From Pelecanus crispus (taxonomy: Eukaryota; Chordata; Aves; Pelecaniformes; Pelecanidae): a DNA stretch of 64,000 bases. Both the position numbers and the translations under genes were made by a program. The notes beneath the pieces were generated by a model. The model was given only the letters and a program-made list of their open reading frames with translations, did no database searches and was not told where the DNA came from. The stretch is taken from contig NC_134656.1 of the NCBI RefSeq assembly GCF_030463565.1, positions 4,140,501 to 4,204,500 of the forward strand, given 5' to 3'. Numbering within the stretch: position 1 is the stretch's first letter; each line of letters opens with the position of its first letter. Below, in pieces: positions 30,401 to 45,400 of the stretch.

Positions 30401-33400
30401 ACAATTATTCCATTTAATGGTTCTGGAGTTAAATTTAATTTCTGTTCTCTGTCAATACAGCTGAATTTGAATGAGTAACTCACAAACGTAAAATCTTTGT
30501 ATCCCACAAGCCCCCTAGCCCTGTGCCTTTTCATTAATATCATTATGATACTAAGCCCAGTCCAACGGATAGTTTGCAATTGTCAGAAGGGAGGAAAAAA
30601 AAAAGGGAAGGAAAAAAAAAAAAAAGAGACAAGACTTTGGACCTACAAAACAAAGCTTCCTGTGTAATCTGACAAAAATAAAACTCTTTGCTTTGTAACA
30701 AAAGTGACCATGCACCAGTCCCTATAAGCCACCCCTCAGTTTCCTGATTAGCATTACCTGTGATTTACAATTTCTACCATTCCATATTGTTCTAACCACA
30801 GTTTACCAATAATTACATTATGTACACAACAGGTTGGATTTGTCCATGTGTAAGCTTCATTATGTCTGTAAAGAAAATACAGAAATAAATCATTTTCTTG
30901 AGTTTGAGATGGAACGTAAGCCTGTTTTCAATTCTGTTCATGCTAGGGTGAAATATTTAGCACTGCTATGAACAGGCAGCAGTTAACTTCAAAACAGAAA
31001 CGAAACAAACTTTTCTTTACACGCCAAGGTGTTGTGTCTAAACATTAGTGCAAATTAATAAAGTGATATCCCCTTTATTTTTCTTCCTTCTCAGAGTTGA
31101 ATTAGTAAGTTTTACAGTTGCTATGCTTTTGATTACAAACTCCAGCCCAACATAAACAGCAGTCCAGGAATTCATCTTTTTCATTTGCACTTTTAAAGCT
31201 GTATGTGATAAAACATAATACTCGCAGGAGAGCCGGACTGACAAGCTAACACTGAATTCAACTACTGCAGCAGCACTGCAAATTTCTTCCTAAAGCTCTT
31301 TCTTATAAACTTCTAGCATAATCTAGAGAGTACCTTTTTTGTGATAAAAAAGCACTGAGCATAAATATTTGAGCCTTCTAGCAAAGAGATTAGTCGCTAC
31401 CAATTCTGACAAAGGTTTAATAGGACAACACTCCTACTTGAGGGCTGGTCAGACTAACCCACTTAATTTTTCATTTTACAAGCACTGAGTGGTAAAGGCT
31501 TTTGAATCTGAAGAGTGACACGAGTCAGCAAACTGCATAAGTCATTTCCACAAATATGCCACAAGTTTCCACACTGGTATACGAGGCCTGCTCCAGTGTC
31601 ACTGAAGGCAATGTTGGGGGTGTGATTTTGGGGGTTTTTTGGTTGGTTGTTTAACACCAGTAGGACACGATAGCACTATATTCAAGCTTCAGAAACATGA
31701 CATTTAAAAATCCAATTTATTACTCAATTCCATCCTTTTCCCAAAGATTTACTGAGAAGAAGGAAAAGTCCTAGAATTGAAGAATTTTCCACTTAGTTTC
31801 TTTTTGGTTTTAATGTTTTCTGAAACAAAGATGAGTTAACAGATTCTAAATCCTTAAAAGACACTATTCTAAAAGTGGTCAAAGTCTTAAACAACAGGAT
31901 TCCTATTATCACTAGCTCAGCAGTCAAAGCCATCTGTTCTCACTCATCTTTCCATGCTGGTAACAGAAATGCTGAAGTTACCTGGTTGACAATCAATCCA
32001 TCTTAGGAAAGCTCGCAAACTCTATTGCAATACCAAAAATACAGAAAAAAAAGCAGTGTCTTCTTTGTAACAAATGCCTTGTACTTCTACTTCCAGTAAG
32101 TATGGAGAGAACACTCCTATTTAATGTTTCCAACCGGTCTGTCATTTTCCAGTACAGAGAAAAAACAGATCATTGAAGTCTGACTATTTTCCACAGCAAA
32201 TTGTCTTCAAGCATACTTTAGAACAATGACTACTCTTCAAGTGGGGGAAAAAATACCAGAACCCCCCAAATTCATCCCACCAACATTAGCACACATTTTT
32301 ATTCCTGAACGACTTGACACCAAAAGCTGTATAGCATAAAACAAAAACACAAGACACTCGGCCAGTGCTGATAAATTGAAACACTTGTTTGTGCTGGAAA
32401 AGTGAGGAAGAAGTGTATTTTATAATGCATGTTTTGAAAACATAGTCATGGTTAACATAAATGCAGTACTTAACACTGACTTGCAATTTTGCTTCCTAAA
32501 CAGTTACTTGTTCACTCAGGCCCTGAGGAGTTCTCAGACTACTCAACCAACAGGTATGAAACACAGCACCGAGAGGCTCAAAATTGGATTTCAACTTCTG
32601 CTGCTAACTTGAAGCAATTATTTGAAATAAATGCTTTAATCATTTATATTCCAGTTTAAATCTGTGCCCTGTAATTTGATTAGGCAGAGCAAGAATTTTA
32701 CTAGTCTTCTAAATAAAGGCACGCTCTCAAGCAACAGACTTGATCTTTGTCACATCTGCATTCTACACTAACATTCATCATTCCTTCTACATTCAGAAGG
32801 AATTTCCTCTACTTCCATCACCATTTATATCCAAGACCTGTTCATACTTTTACAAGCTTTGGAAGATGCCAGCAGCTCAAAAGTTAAACTATACTTTCAA
32901 AAGAAATTACAGGAAAAGTCAATGCTTGCTATGGCAGGCCAAGTTGACTCTTTATTGAAACCAAACGTCTAGAAATTTCATACGACAACATTTCAAAACC
33001 ACCTCAGAGTTAGGCCCAAGGCAAGCTTTTATAGAAGCACCTTTAAGTGTTCAGTGACAGAATACTCTTTCTGCAACTATTATCTAGTGCATCTTTGTGT
33101 CCTACTTGGGAAAGCTCAACAGTCTTTGCGCTGCCAGGGCACAAACCAACTTATGGAAAGTCATGTAATTTATGAGACATATGCAATTAGAGACAAGCCT
33201 GGGAGTAATCTGGAGAGGCATTCTTGATTTTAACAGGAAGGTGATCATACACAGGCGACAAGGCAACAAGTTTCTCACGTTCCCTTATCACATAGAACAG
33301 CAATTCTGAAGATGCAGTTCTTTCCACACAAACATACGCACACAATCAAAACCAACAATAATATTTAAAAGCGAGATGAGCTTGAATAGCCTGCCAGTAG

Positions 33401-36400
33401 AATTTTATCTCTCTCTTTAAATTTTACATGCCTTCACAGAACTAGCTTTCAGTAGCATTCAATTTTTAAGAAATGCTAATTTTCATAGTGGAAAAACTGG
33501 GTCAAATTGCTACAGCTATGCAAGCATGGCATAACTTAAAAAAACAGAGCCCTGAAATTAAGCAGTGAAAATTAACTTGTAAATAAACACTTACAACCTC
33601 CTCAGCAAGAAGTTTTTAGATAATCACCTATGAAGAGCCAATAGGATGATTATCACTTATCTTTTTGTTCAAGTACATGTTAAGATCATCAACATAAAAA
33701 GGTATTTACTTCTCATACTCACTTCAGAAGCTCCAAAGTAATTGTTCCCCGAGGCTCCGCTTCTATACTCTTTCCCCAGAATTTTAGTTTGGGATAGATT
33801 GATCCATGAAAAATAAAGTCCTTATTGAGGCCTTCCGAATAAAATGCACTAATAGGTGGGTGGTGGCTGACTTGCTCAGATATAAACCTAAATCCTAAAT
33901 CCTCCCTAGCAACAACAAAAAAAGAGCATTAAACAGTAAATACTTTTTTTTTTTTAAATATTACAAGAGAAAAGAGTTACTTGACACTTTAAAAAATTTT
34001 GAAGGATTTGTAGATTAAACTGAAGGTGAGACTTTTCCTTTTCTAGTCCCATGACACATTTACAATTAATGAAATGAAAGAATTTGTACTCTGAACACTT
34101 ACTCTTTACACCCCAAACCAACCCACATTCAAACACCTAAGTGACTTTCTACCCAGAAAGGCATTTGAAGAAGTTTCACTGAAATAACTCGTGAAAATAC
34201 TGAAACTCTTTGGGCAGCAGGAGAAGGTCTGACTGAAAATTCTTTTCTCCACTGTAGACACATTACCTATTTAAGCAACCTGGAAGTCCTTCAGACTAAC
34301 TCCTCTATCTGACATGATCAGCAAAACACTAATTAAATTAATTAATAGTGGCTGGTCAGGAAATGTCTTTGGTGGAAGAACGTGGACCAGTTTTTTCTCT
34401 GAATAATTCAAAGAATACTCTGCCTAAACCTAGAAATAAAATTACTAGCGTTTATAACAACTTTTCAAGGGTTTTGAGGTAGTTTGGGGAAAATAATTTT
34501 AGCTATACTCAGAATTGTATTTTAGTAGATTTGTATTTACTTCACTGAATAAACCACCAAACTAGTATGAGAGTCTGCTAACTCAAGAACACAAATAGCC
34601 CCAGCTCCCAATTTGAAGTAATTATTACCTGGTTAATTCATAGGTTTCTCCTAACAGCGGGTTAAATGGTTTGCCAGTTCTTTCCCACTGAGAAGCTACA
34701 GCAGAAACTGCAAAAGCAGCTACAGCCTATAAGCAAATTAAGAACACATTGTTATGAGAACAGTACATTAAAACTCAAAGTTTAATATATTATATTTGTT
34801 GCACATTACAGTATTGCATTATTCTTCCAAAAAGAAAGCGCTATATATTGCTTAAGGCCAAAAGATTTGTAAGCCACAGGATAAGCGATATAGAAGTGGA
34901 GAAATATAAGCAGTTAATAAGAATCTTATTTCCAAAAGGAATTATTTTCTGTAGTAAATTTTGTCAGGTTGTACTCTGCCCCATGTTTCTCCACCTACCT
35001 CTAAGAGGACAGCCTGTTTTTTTAAAATCTACTTTTCCCCTATTTTGACTGTCCCCCACACTCAGCTCACTGGGACCAGAGTCTTGCTTTTCCTAGTGTC
35101 AGGCAAGCATTATTTCTAACACAGATGAGATTTCTTGAATCATACCAGCAGGTACAAACGACACTTAGAAGCTCTTGCAGGCTGATAAGTAGGGGTATGT
35201 ACTACACAAACAGAATACAAGACACACAATCCAGTTTCAATTAAGAACAGAGTGATGAGCAATACCAGTATAACCTAATGGACACAGGCCAGGTTTCACC
35301 ATATTCAGTTCCTTGTTGTGAGACCAGCCAGGTACTATATTCTACTCACAACAACAACCAGTTTTGGAGAAAAGAATGGTAAAGCTTGTCTCTGTCACAA
35401 CAATTTTTCATCCAGTAACTTAAACATCATGGAGCCACTCAACAAATCAATCGAGGGCGACTTAAAGCCAAGATTTCATCTTCACAACACATAAAACCAC
35501 AAAAAGAGTCACAGTTAAAGCAGAACTGAAAAGGGCTGAGGTCCTTGGCCATCGTTAGTTGTGGCACTCTCCTGCACTAGACTTTTGGCTCAAACTCCAT
35601 GCACAGCATCAAGTGTGAAAGCATCACAAATGTCTGATACAGCCACTACAGAATCATAGAATCGTTTAGGTTGGAAAAGACCTTTAAGATCATGCGGTCC
35701 AACCATTAACCTAACACTACCAAGTCCATCACTAAACTAATTAAGGGGAGAGCAGCAATTTCATGTTTCCTGGCTTGGTGGCTGGATTATTTATAATGGA
35801 AGTAAGAACTAGGAATCATTTAAGATTGTGGAAAGGACCTTTAAGATCAACAAGAAAGTGGTCTAGACAGACAAATATGGGCATTCTTATGATAGCCCCA
35901 GAGAAAGAAATACACTCAAGTGAGAAATTGTCTTAAAATGAAAGATTTTAGCAGAGAAAAACTTCTGAACTAACCAGAAGATGGTAGCTGTTACTTACCT
36001 GCATTCTTTCCAGGGGGTCTGCATGACTACAAGCCTTATTAATGAGGTATATATGTTCCATATATTCTGTTATCCGTTGAAGGAAACTCAATGGCTCGTT
36101 GAAGACAATAGGCATCGTAATCTTGGACAGCTCCTAGGTAAGAAAAGGGTAAGTTTATTTCTTAGACACAACACTAAGTTAACAGGAATTTTGAAAACAA
36201 GTTGTGGGTTAGTTTATTTGTAGCATTATTCAAAAGACATTTGGCAAGCCATAGCAGACCTGTAAGTGCTACAGCTGAAAGGGGATGGAAGCGCTGCAGA
36301 GCCCTACTAGCAATCTGAAAGAACAAACAACTTCAAAAAAATCGATCCAGCTAACTTAGTAAATTCAAGACAAACGTTACCTTCTATTCTGTGGTCTACA

Positions 36401-39400
36401 TAAACCAGAACAGGTTAAAATTTCCGCAGATAGCAGCAATAATGTGCCAACCAGCTCGTTACTGATATTTAAGTAACATGCATTCCTTTGAAATCCTCAC
36501 ATACCTATTTGCATAAAATCTATTTTACTGAAGTAACCACAAATTATTTTTTAAAAGGAACGGTTACATAAAGAATAGGATCTGGATTGCTCTAACAAAT
36601 TTTAGTGGCTTTATTTAAGCAACCTGTTATTTGCATCAGAATGTTTCTCATTTTGCATGTGGATACAAGACAGACATGAAGTTCACACAGATTTCCAATT
36701 CCCCAGGTCTTCTACTATATCCAAGCAAAGTTTGGCTGGTTTTAATTAAAAGTTGCACTCATGACTGAGCACTAAAGCATCATTTAAGTGCTTAAAACTG
36801 AGTGGAAAGGAGAAAGCCACCAGTTAAGTTAATGCAACATTTTCCTCACATTGTCACAGGCAGTAAGGGTGGGGGGAAGTTACCCCTAACTGACTTAAAT
36901 TGATTTGGTCCCAACAAAGCATTCTAGTAGATAGGTCACTCATCCTAACAACAGGAGTTTTGAGAGCACAGCTGTATCTCTTAGATGACATAAACTAAGC
37001 TAGCAGAAGGGCTCACTGACTTCTCTGTTGCATTCACAAAGGACTGTACTGGCAGACCTAGACTAGATATGAATGTAATTGCTTAACGCTTCTAAAAAGC
37101 GGCTATGGCAGCAATGCCCTCCGGCGCAGAACTTCATTTTCATTCTTAATACAAATGAAGTAATCAAACATATAACTAAATTCTTAAAGGATTAAAAGAA
37201 AACAAGCAGTGATGGCCAATAACAGTGCGAGCGTCAGGGTCCTTTAACAACACAGACCAATAGAATGTTTCTGAGTCCAGGAATAAATCTTGTGATGCAA
37301 TTACATCACACCATTAATATCCCAAGCCTACACTGGGCTCTTTAAGAGACTCTAACAGATGCCAAACTTTTCTATCCCTTCAACCAGATGAAAGCAATTT
37401 TTTTGGCACAAACTGCTTAAATTATGGAGGGGGAAAAAAAAGAACAGAACCGCACCAAAATAAAGCCCTAAATCACATTTTGCTAAGTAAAGAACAAAAA
37501 AAGCAGAGAAGAAAGCATTGTGTTAATCAAACCGTATTTGACTCTATTTTTTAATGGCTTTAGTCTAGTTTTTACAGGACAGCATTAGAAATTCCAATCC
37601 AAATGTTCCAACAGCTAAAGCAAGTAAGGAAACAGTACCGTTAGTAAATGAACGTTGAGATTTACAGAGTTGCAGTTTAAGATTATGTTCCATACAGAAA
37701 AAATGCAAAACGCACCAGGTATTGTCCTGTGTCTTAAGGTTTAAGCAAGAAAATTAACCAGTTGAAGTCAGGAGATCTAACATCAGCATACTTCATCCAA
37801 GCTAACTTACCAGTCCAATGCATTTTTTTAATATGCTCCACACACTAAAATCACTTCTAGAAAACATTGGGGCAGGTAATGATGTCCTGTAATTGGAAAA
37901 AAACAACTGTCATTATCAGCCCCTTAGACAACAAGACATTTTCATTTGCAGGTATTGAAGTAATTTAAAAAGGAAGCAAAGCATTAACCTAGAGTTTACA
38001 TAGGAAGCAGACAAGTGAAATGTCTTTTCAGTTCCAGAGCATTAACCTCTTCAATGAGAACAGTAATGTCCCAAAAGACAATGAGCCAGCCTGTACTCAC
38101 TTCTCATTTACTACACAGTACTATGTGTTTACCTGTGTCTCTTAATTCCATTTTCTTGAATTTCTGTCTCTCCGTTATGCTTTCCAGTCCTATTGCTTTG
38201 GTGTGGATCTAGGTCAAGCATTTCTGCAACTTTATGATTTGCTTCTGAAAAGTCTCCTGAAGAATTGTCAGAATCAAAGCCTGTATAAAAACCGTAAGGC
38301 AACAGTTTTCTTAGGAACCTTATTATGCCACAGAGTGCCACTCACATTTTGTAACTCACAGCATAAGTACACTTATACCAGGCTATTTTAAAGAATATCA
38401 GAGTGAAAACCCTTTATTAAGTGACCTAATTTCCAAGAGTATTTTAGAGCCAAGTATTGCATTAGAATCAAGCATTCTCAACTAATTTTTCACACCGCTG
38501 AATATAAAACCAATTTAGAATCTTATAAATTCTTCAGTAGCTCCTAATCAGATTAGTCGTATTGTCTCTTCTTCAGAGCTGCAGTGTGATTACAGTAATT
38601 TTGTTCAGTTATGGAGTTTTCCTCAAAGACCTTAAAAAAAATTAACTTAGCCTATTTATACTGCTAACAGGCAAGGGGGTGGCGGGGGAAGAAAATGGCC
38701 ATTTCACAATCCAGCGGCAAACATCTAGACTACTAGAGCAACAGAAATGTAGGATATCTAACTTCTTGCCATCCAGGTGTGCAAACCATGTAACGCTTCC
38801 TTAATGTTTATGACAAGAACCTGCGGACACCAAGATGAATCATTCCCTGAGCTCTACAAGCAACCCAAAGCGTGATCTACAGTAGGTGGCTTCATTTCCT
38901 GTGAAGCAATTCCATCTGCTTGGGTAGACAGCTACTGGAAACACCGTTCTAACTAAATGCCAGCACCCTCAATAACAACATGCTTTGAACAGCTTTAACC
39001 ATAAAAAAAGTTAAACCAACAGGAATCTACAGGAACACAAGCTTCTGCAATCAAGCAGCCCAAAGTATAAGTTGAACTAAACCAACAATCCAAGATTTTA
39101 GTCTAATGATTTCATTTTTTAAGTCACACTAATTCCCACATACACACTTAGGATAACGACAATTTATTTTTGCATACGCCTTTAAATAAGAAAATTGAAA
39201 AAAACCCCGTTTTATCCATATATACAAACACACACTTGGGCACTATCAACAGCAACAGGCCTCTCGTCAATGCTACTACACAGACCAACTGCAGAAACGA
39301 AACAACTGTTAACACCAAATAAGGATCAGTTACAGCACCAATACAGAGCACCCTAAAATGATGCATTAATACAATCCCCCTTCACAACTGTCACCATATC

Positions 39401-42400
39401 ACAACAGAAAGCACTGCTGATCGTTCAGTGTAATAAAGGAACATTTTTCTTGAAAATCATTCAAAGAGCATGAAGTCCTTTCCGAGTGCCACAAGGGTCA
39501 ATTCTTCATCAAGAACCACAAGACGACTTCAGTTTCCAGCTTCCAATTTAAGTCAGAATCCAAAAGCAACATGAAAACATGCGTATTTGGCATACAGTTC
39601 TTGCCACAGTTTTAAGGAATACACTAACATCACGTTTGTATTCCTTTCATTCCAGCTATTACAACCTGGGCAACCACTTGTCTCTGTGCTGACAGTTACC
39701 ATCACACTCAGCTACAGCCTTTCCCAAAGGCCAGCTGTGGGTACAGAAAGATTCGGAAATACTACAAAGCATGTAAACACTCTAATGGAGTCAAGAAATC
39801 AGTTTTGACAAAAATTATTTCCATTTTAAATAGAGTAAAATGTTGCGATCCTCTGTCATTAACTTTTTAAAAATAGAGAGTATCTATCATAAGTGGTACT
39901 TCAACTTTTCTTTTTGTTAACATCTCCAATAGGGTGCTTTTACTTTATTAGAGCAATTCATTCAGCAAGGCACATGTTCAGAAACAAAAACCTGCATTTT
40001 TTTCAGGGATCAAGACCGTGACAATAACATTCAAAACTGCACAAGGAAGTACCACCGATACGATCTTATTTGGTAAACAGGAGGTGTAATGGATGATGTC
40101 ATATATTAAACCATCTCCTACATTTTGATGTCACAAGCATGTAATTATACAGCAATAACCACACCTTAGCAGTCTTAGTACTTAACTGGAAAGTATGATA
40201 GTCATATATATATTCAGGTCATTAAAATGAAGACTACCCTGAAACACCTGTCTTAACAAAAACCACATGCCTATCTTCCGTCGACCCACAACAAAATACT
40301 TGTAATTTAAAAATAGCATTTCTAACCACGTATTAGCTTTTTTGTTACAGTACAAGGAGATGGAAGAGGCAAGTACTGTAGGGCATAACAAAATAACTTT
40401 TGTTAGTTTGACTGATGAAGCTGGAAAAAACAGATGAGCTTTCTGGTATATGTACCCTCACCCAGAAAGCTGATCAAGCACATACAACGTAAAGGAACAG
40501 CATCACATTTAATGGGCACTTCAGTGAGATAAACACACCTAAATGTAAAAGTAAAGCTTCATAACAGGAATAGCCAACTGGCTTATAGGGGAGTAGTTAT
40601 GAAAAATGTTACTGAAATTACAGTCTTTACATTGTACCTGAACCCTTGCAAATCCTAAAAACGTTCATTGTTTTTATGCACACTTAGTCTTTCTGTTTCT
40701 CCATGATTCAGAATTGTTTTGCCCTGCTCCTGTACAGCACAACAGGAATTTAGATTCAGGTATATATATTATTTATGGATAACAATATGTCATTGGTAAA
40801 TAAATAAATGCCAATTCAAACAAGCGTCTTGCATACAAACAACAAAAATTAAAGCCCTGCTCTACAAAAATAAGGTATACCAGAAGTGTAAAGTCCACTT
40901 TGTAAAAGTGCATTTCCACCTAATTACTTTAACCCCCCCTCCCCCCCAACCAAAAAACCCACAAGGGTACACACCTAGATAATCACTAGACTTTCAACTA
41001 TACTTTCAACCTTAAGTATCAGCTGGCTTGTCTACTACAAGCCCATTGAGAAAGTTTTAAAAGCTGTTTCTCAATGAAGTTCTAAGTATTATAGTTCCAT
41101 GAAGAACTATCCAGAGAATGTTCTTCACAGAGGAAGTACTGATCTGGAATAAAAACAGTTTACTGAAATGATTTGTTGTAGTTTAAGTCACAAAAAGAGT
41201 CTTTCTTCAGCTGCCATTAAAGTTTTGCTTATAGGACAGTTTTTATAGTGAAGAGCCACTGGGAGTAAAGACAAAAATGGAGACTTAAAAGGGGAACAGG
41301 GGACCACACACAGAAATAAAATGTCAAAAATTAGGTTAATCAAAAGTCCCAACTTATGTGTGTTAAGGGTGAAACAAAAGCCTTTAAGAAGTCTTAAATT
41401 TTCAAAGTCAAATACTTAAGTTGGGTGCCAACATTAATCTATTTCAAGAGCTTAAAGAAAAGTGACTTGCCAGTAACTCTAGTTTTCTTAGCCTTCTTCT
41501 TCCACATCCTGCAAATGAAACAAGTCCACTCAGACTACGCTATACATCCACCTACGAGGGAGCAGAGAGGCACACTGTTCTGAGTCACATGCAAAGACCC
41601 AAGACCGCCCCTTTCATACAGTCAGCAACTTCCTTAAATACTAATTAAGCCTTGTCACTCAAGACAGAAAGGGAATCAAAATAGCATAGTACTGAGAATC
41701 TTCAGACCTCAAAAGGACATAAGGAGTACAGATAAATATGCTGGAATTGTAGATAGCAAATGAAGTGAGAGGTGATTTTTTCTTTGCCAGAAATTACCAT
41801 TCTCCACTTCTCAAAACAAGTCCACCTCCACAACACACAGCCGTATCGCGCTGCTCCAATAGGAGGCAGGCTGGCCTTTCACAAGATTTGTAATACTTAA
41901 ACATTATGGCAGAATCTGCTGATTTAGTTTGATCCAGACATTACAAAAATATATAAATTTGGCAGCAGATACCTCACCTCCTCCTCCCCAAGTGAGAGCA
42001 ATAGTTTACAGTGAACAACAGCCAAGCAATAGGAAACAGAAGGCAAATATCCACACAAATACACTGGGCCAGATTAACCTCATGAGCACAGAATGGATTT
42101 CCATGGAAATCTGCAGGTTAATATTTAAAAAAGCAAAACTAAACTATTTCTGTTTGTCAAAAATAAATTCCCCTGTAACTAGCCAAGCATTTTCCTGTTC
42201 TGGGACAATCCTTTCACAAAACACTTTGGCAAACAGGTATCTGACAGAATTAATGAAGGATACAGTTCTGACACAGCAGAACCTGATGGCATACAGTCTT
42301 TCACAAGTCTGCGATTAGATTAATAAACCCAAAGTGACGTAGGCTAAAAGCAAGTGATCAAAGCTATATGCTCCCCATCTCACATAAAATTTCAGAGAAT

Positions 42401-45400
42401 CTGAAATTCATCAAAGGAGTGGCCACTTTACCTGATCCAGTCTCAGAGAAGACTACACCCTCCTGTATTTGAGAAAAAGCAGATGTTGTGCTGTCAAGAA
42501 TTAACTGAGAACACAGGTAACATTTCCAAGAGATTCCCAAGGGGAGTACTCATTCACAAAGTAAGGACGTCAAGTGTCCAACTAATCAGCAAATTCTAAT
42601 AACCTCTGAATGCAAAGAAACTTCTCTCCATGGGAACTCTTTAGCGGTCACTAACTCGAATCATCACCTATACAACCCACTCCATCCTGCATGTTTACGG
42701 GTGTAATCATCATCCAGTCAGGGCCAAACCATCTGCCAGGAGGATGACTCCCAAGCACACAGCACGCAATTCCATCACATGAGCCCGTCTTTTGGATGTG
42801 ATGGGGACAGCGTCAGAAGCAGGAAACTTCGCAGCCACAGAGGTGAAATCCACCACAGCAAAAACCAGGGGTCTCTTTCAGATAGAAGTTGTGGCTTCCT
42901 CAAAGAGTGAGCTCATAGTATCTTAAAGGAGCAGCACACTACTTGGGCTCCTGCCGAGACTGCTGAAGAATTCTAAAGTGTAACCTCCCACGGAGTGCAA
43001 GTGCTCTGCTAAGCCTGGTTTGCTACTTACAGGACACAAACCACAGCACACAATTACTAAAATCAGTGAACTTGTGGGAACACATTGCAGCTCCCTCTGG
43101 GGAAACCAGGGCCCAGGACTCTGGGGGAGCAAGAGGAGAAGAGTATGGTGTACACGCTGTTTTCATCTCAACATGGAGCTAAGACACAGCTGGAGCATGT
43201 CCTTGTTCCTGGCAGCCATGTCCAAATCCTAGACTTAGAGCAGAACAAGCACATGACTAAAGGTGGCTTCTGCCCACCTACCGATCTGACCTAAAGGAAG
43301 GAGAGCGTCCTTGGAAAGAACAGGCTGAGGAGTCTGCCAAGGACGTTTCATTTTTTTAATCAAAATTTGGAGTCCCAAATCCTGAAGCTTTCACTGCGGA
43401 ACCTGAAAGCTCACCTTTGCTCAGAAAGGACCTCAGTTCTGAACTTGATCTCCTGGGAGTACTGGGTCTACACTTACCATGTCCAGACCATCCAAAAAAA
43501 GAAAAAAGAGATAGGCAGGCATAATCAGGACCCATCAGAACCTAAAAAATTCAGCAAAGCACCGTCTGAAACATACACAGTCTGTGGTGCTAACATGAGC
43601 AAAGAGTTGCTACAGGCATTGGCAGCTGGGGAGCATGACCGCAGAAAGACCTATTTACAGTGGTTCTTCGCATCACATTTATGTATGACTTGGACAAGAT
43701 GCAGCTACAAAGAACTAGGTCTAGATTTCACTAGGTTTGTGCAAGCAATCCATCAAACTGTCAGCATCTTCTAAAGCATCTAGCTGGAGAAGGAGATTGA
43801 GCACCTGTCTTTAAAGACAGTCCCAAGGGAGAAAGAATCTGAAACAAACTATTCCAAACTTAGCACTCCTCGTAAACCAAGTACCTATGGGGCACACTCC
43901 AGGGCAACATATATAAGGAAAAAAAGTTCAACCTCATTTAGTTCCTGGGGTGGCTGCTGCAGACCAAACACCCTCCATCAGAAGAGAGCTGTGCTGAGAG
44001 CCTACAAAGACACTGGATCTTCTTTTGCTTAGAAACTTCTCTCCTGCCATCACATTCCTCCCTGTGGAAGAATAAGATTAGGACAGGACAAGGAGTGCTC
44101 ACAGAACTGATGCACGACATCCCACTTCTAAGCAGAGCCAGCCAAGACTGCAAGGTACAAGAACATCTTGTGCACAATAGCTCAGAAGTCATTACCACCT
44201 TGAGCACTTGCAGGGAGAATCAACCTTTTGAGGTTGAGGAAAGGGGAAAAAGAACAGGAAAGAGGACAAAACCAGAGTGTTCAAATGCAGATGACTCAAA
44301 CACTGAGGGCTGAGTATCTCTCCAGCAAGAGACAGAGGAATGCATCAACATCAAAGCTGTACGACACAGACCTCATACTCCGAGGCACATTTCTGTTCAC
44401 CTTTTTCAGTGGGAAGAAAAAAAAAATCCAATTCATTTACGGCCATGGTCCTAAGCTCTCGGAATGGGAAGATTACTAAGACATACAGGAACAATCCACT
44501 GTGTTTTCAAGGTTTTTATGATAAAACGATTTTGATTTTACAGATGAATTTGGAGTACTAGCCCCTATCACTCCTAGCTAGCATGAATGCAATCCAAATT
44601 GCCTTCTCTTCTCCGTGACATAATTGTGACAAGTCCTATACAGCCCGCTGTCAGTCATGTTGCTTCACCCAACCCAGCCCCCACTGTTTACTCCTCACAA
44701 GAATTTCCAACCAACCATGTCTAAGTCTACCTTACCCACTTGCATCTACCATGCTACTGCCATGCCTTCAGCTTTCATGCTTCCCATTATTCTCTTTTCA
44801 TTTCCATGATTCTACATTAAGCACTCTACACTCACCATCACCAGCATTTCTCATTTCACCTCTATTACAGGATTTCTGAGGAAACATTTAAGTGGAAGAC
44901 TTTAAAATCGTTTGAGATCTTTGAAAGGATTTTTTTTTTTTAATTAAAATACTTTAAGCATTTTATTTCACCACTAAAACCATGTAAGGCTCTTATAAAT
45001 AACCATTCATCCTTATTAGTTCAAAGAAAAGTCCTGTTTGACACACTGCTCAAGTGTGAAGTGATTCATGTTTGCTCTTCTAGAAACAACACTGGATTGC
45101 AGAGACTTTTGGCTCCCTATCTTGAAAGCATATTTTTACAGTAATTTGTTTCTGACTAGAAAAACGTTTTCTACTTCAATTCTTGAGGATAGGTTTTCCA
45201 TTAAAATAAATAAAACAACAACAAAAATAATCCACAGAAGATATTTCACCTTTCAAAGAGTGTTAAAAGCATTCCTTCTCAAGCTGCTATTAAATTACCT
45301 GAATTTTACAGAAAATGAAAGCAAGACTTTGCCACTAAAAGACTGTTACAGTGATAAAATGATAGCCAGCATTAAGCTTGAATAAACCCCCCCCCGATGT

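Larger units (their letters stand above)
24111..38132 (-). other. OSBPL2 introns 3 to 13
   Basis: These introns are AT-rich, with a 30-base T run at 24367-24396 and shorter A or T runs at 26850, 28170, 30600 and 33945. The only mobile element I recognise is the CR1 at 35650. No RNA gene is seen. Confidence 0.6.
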
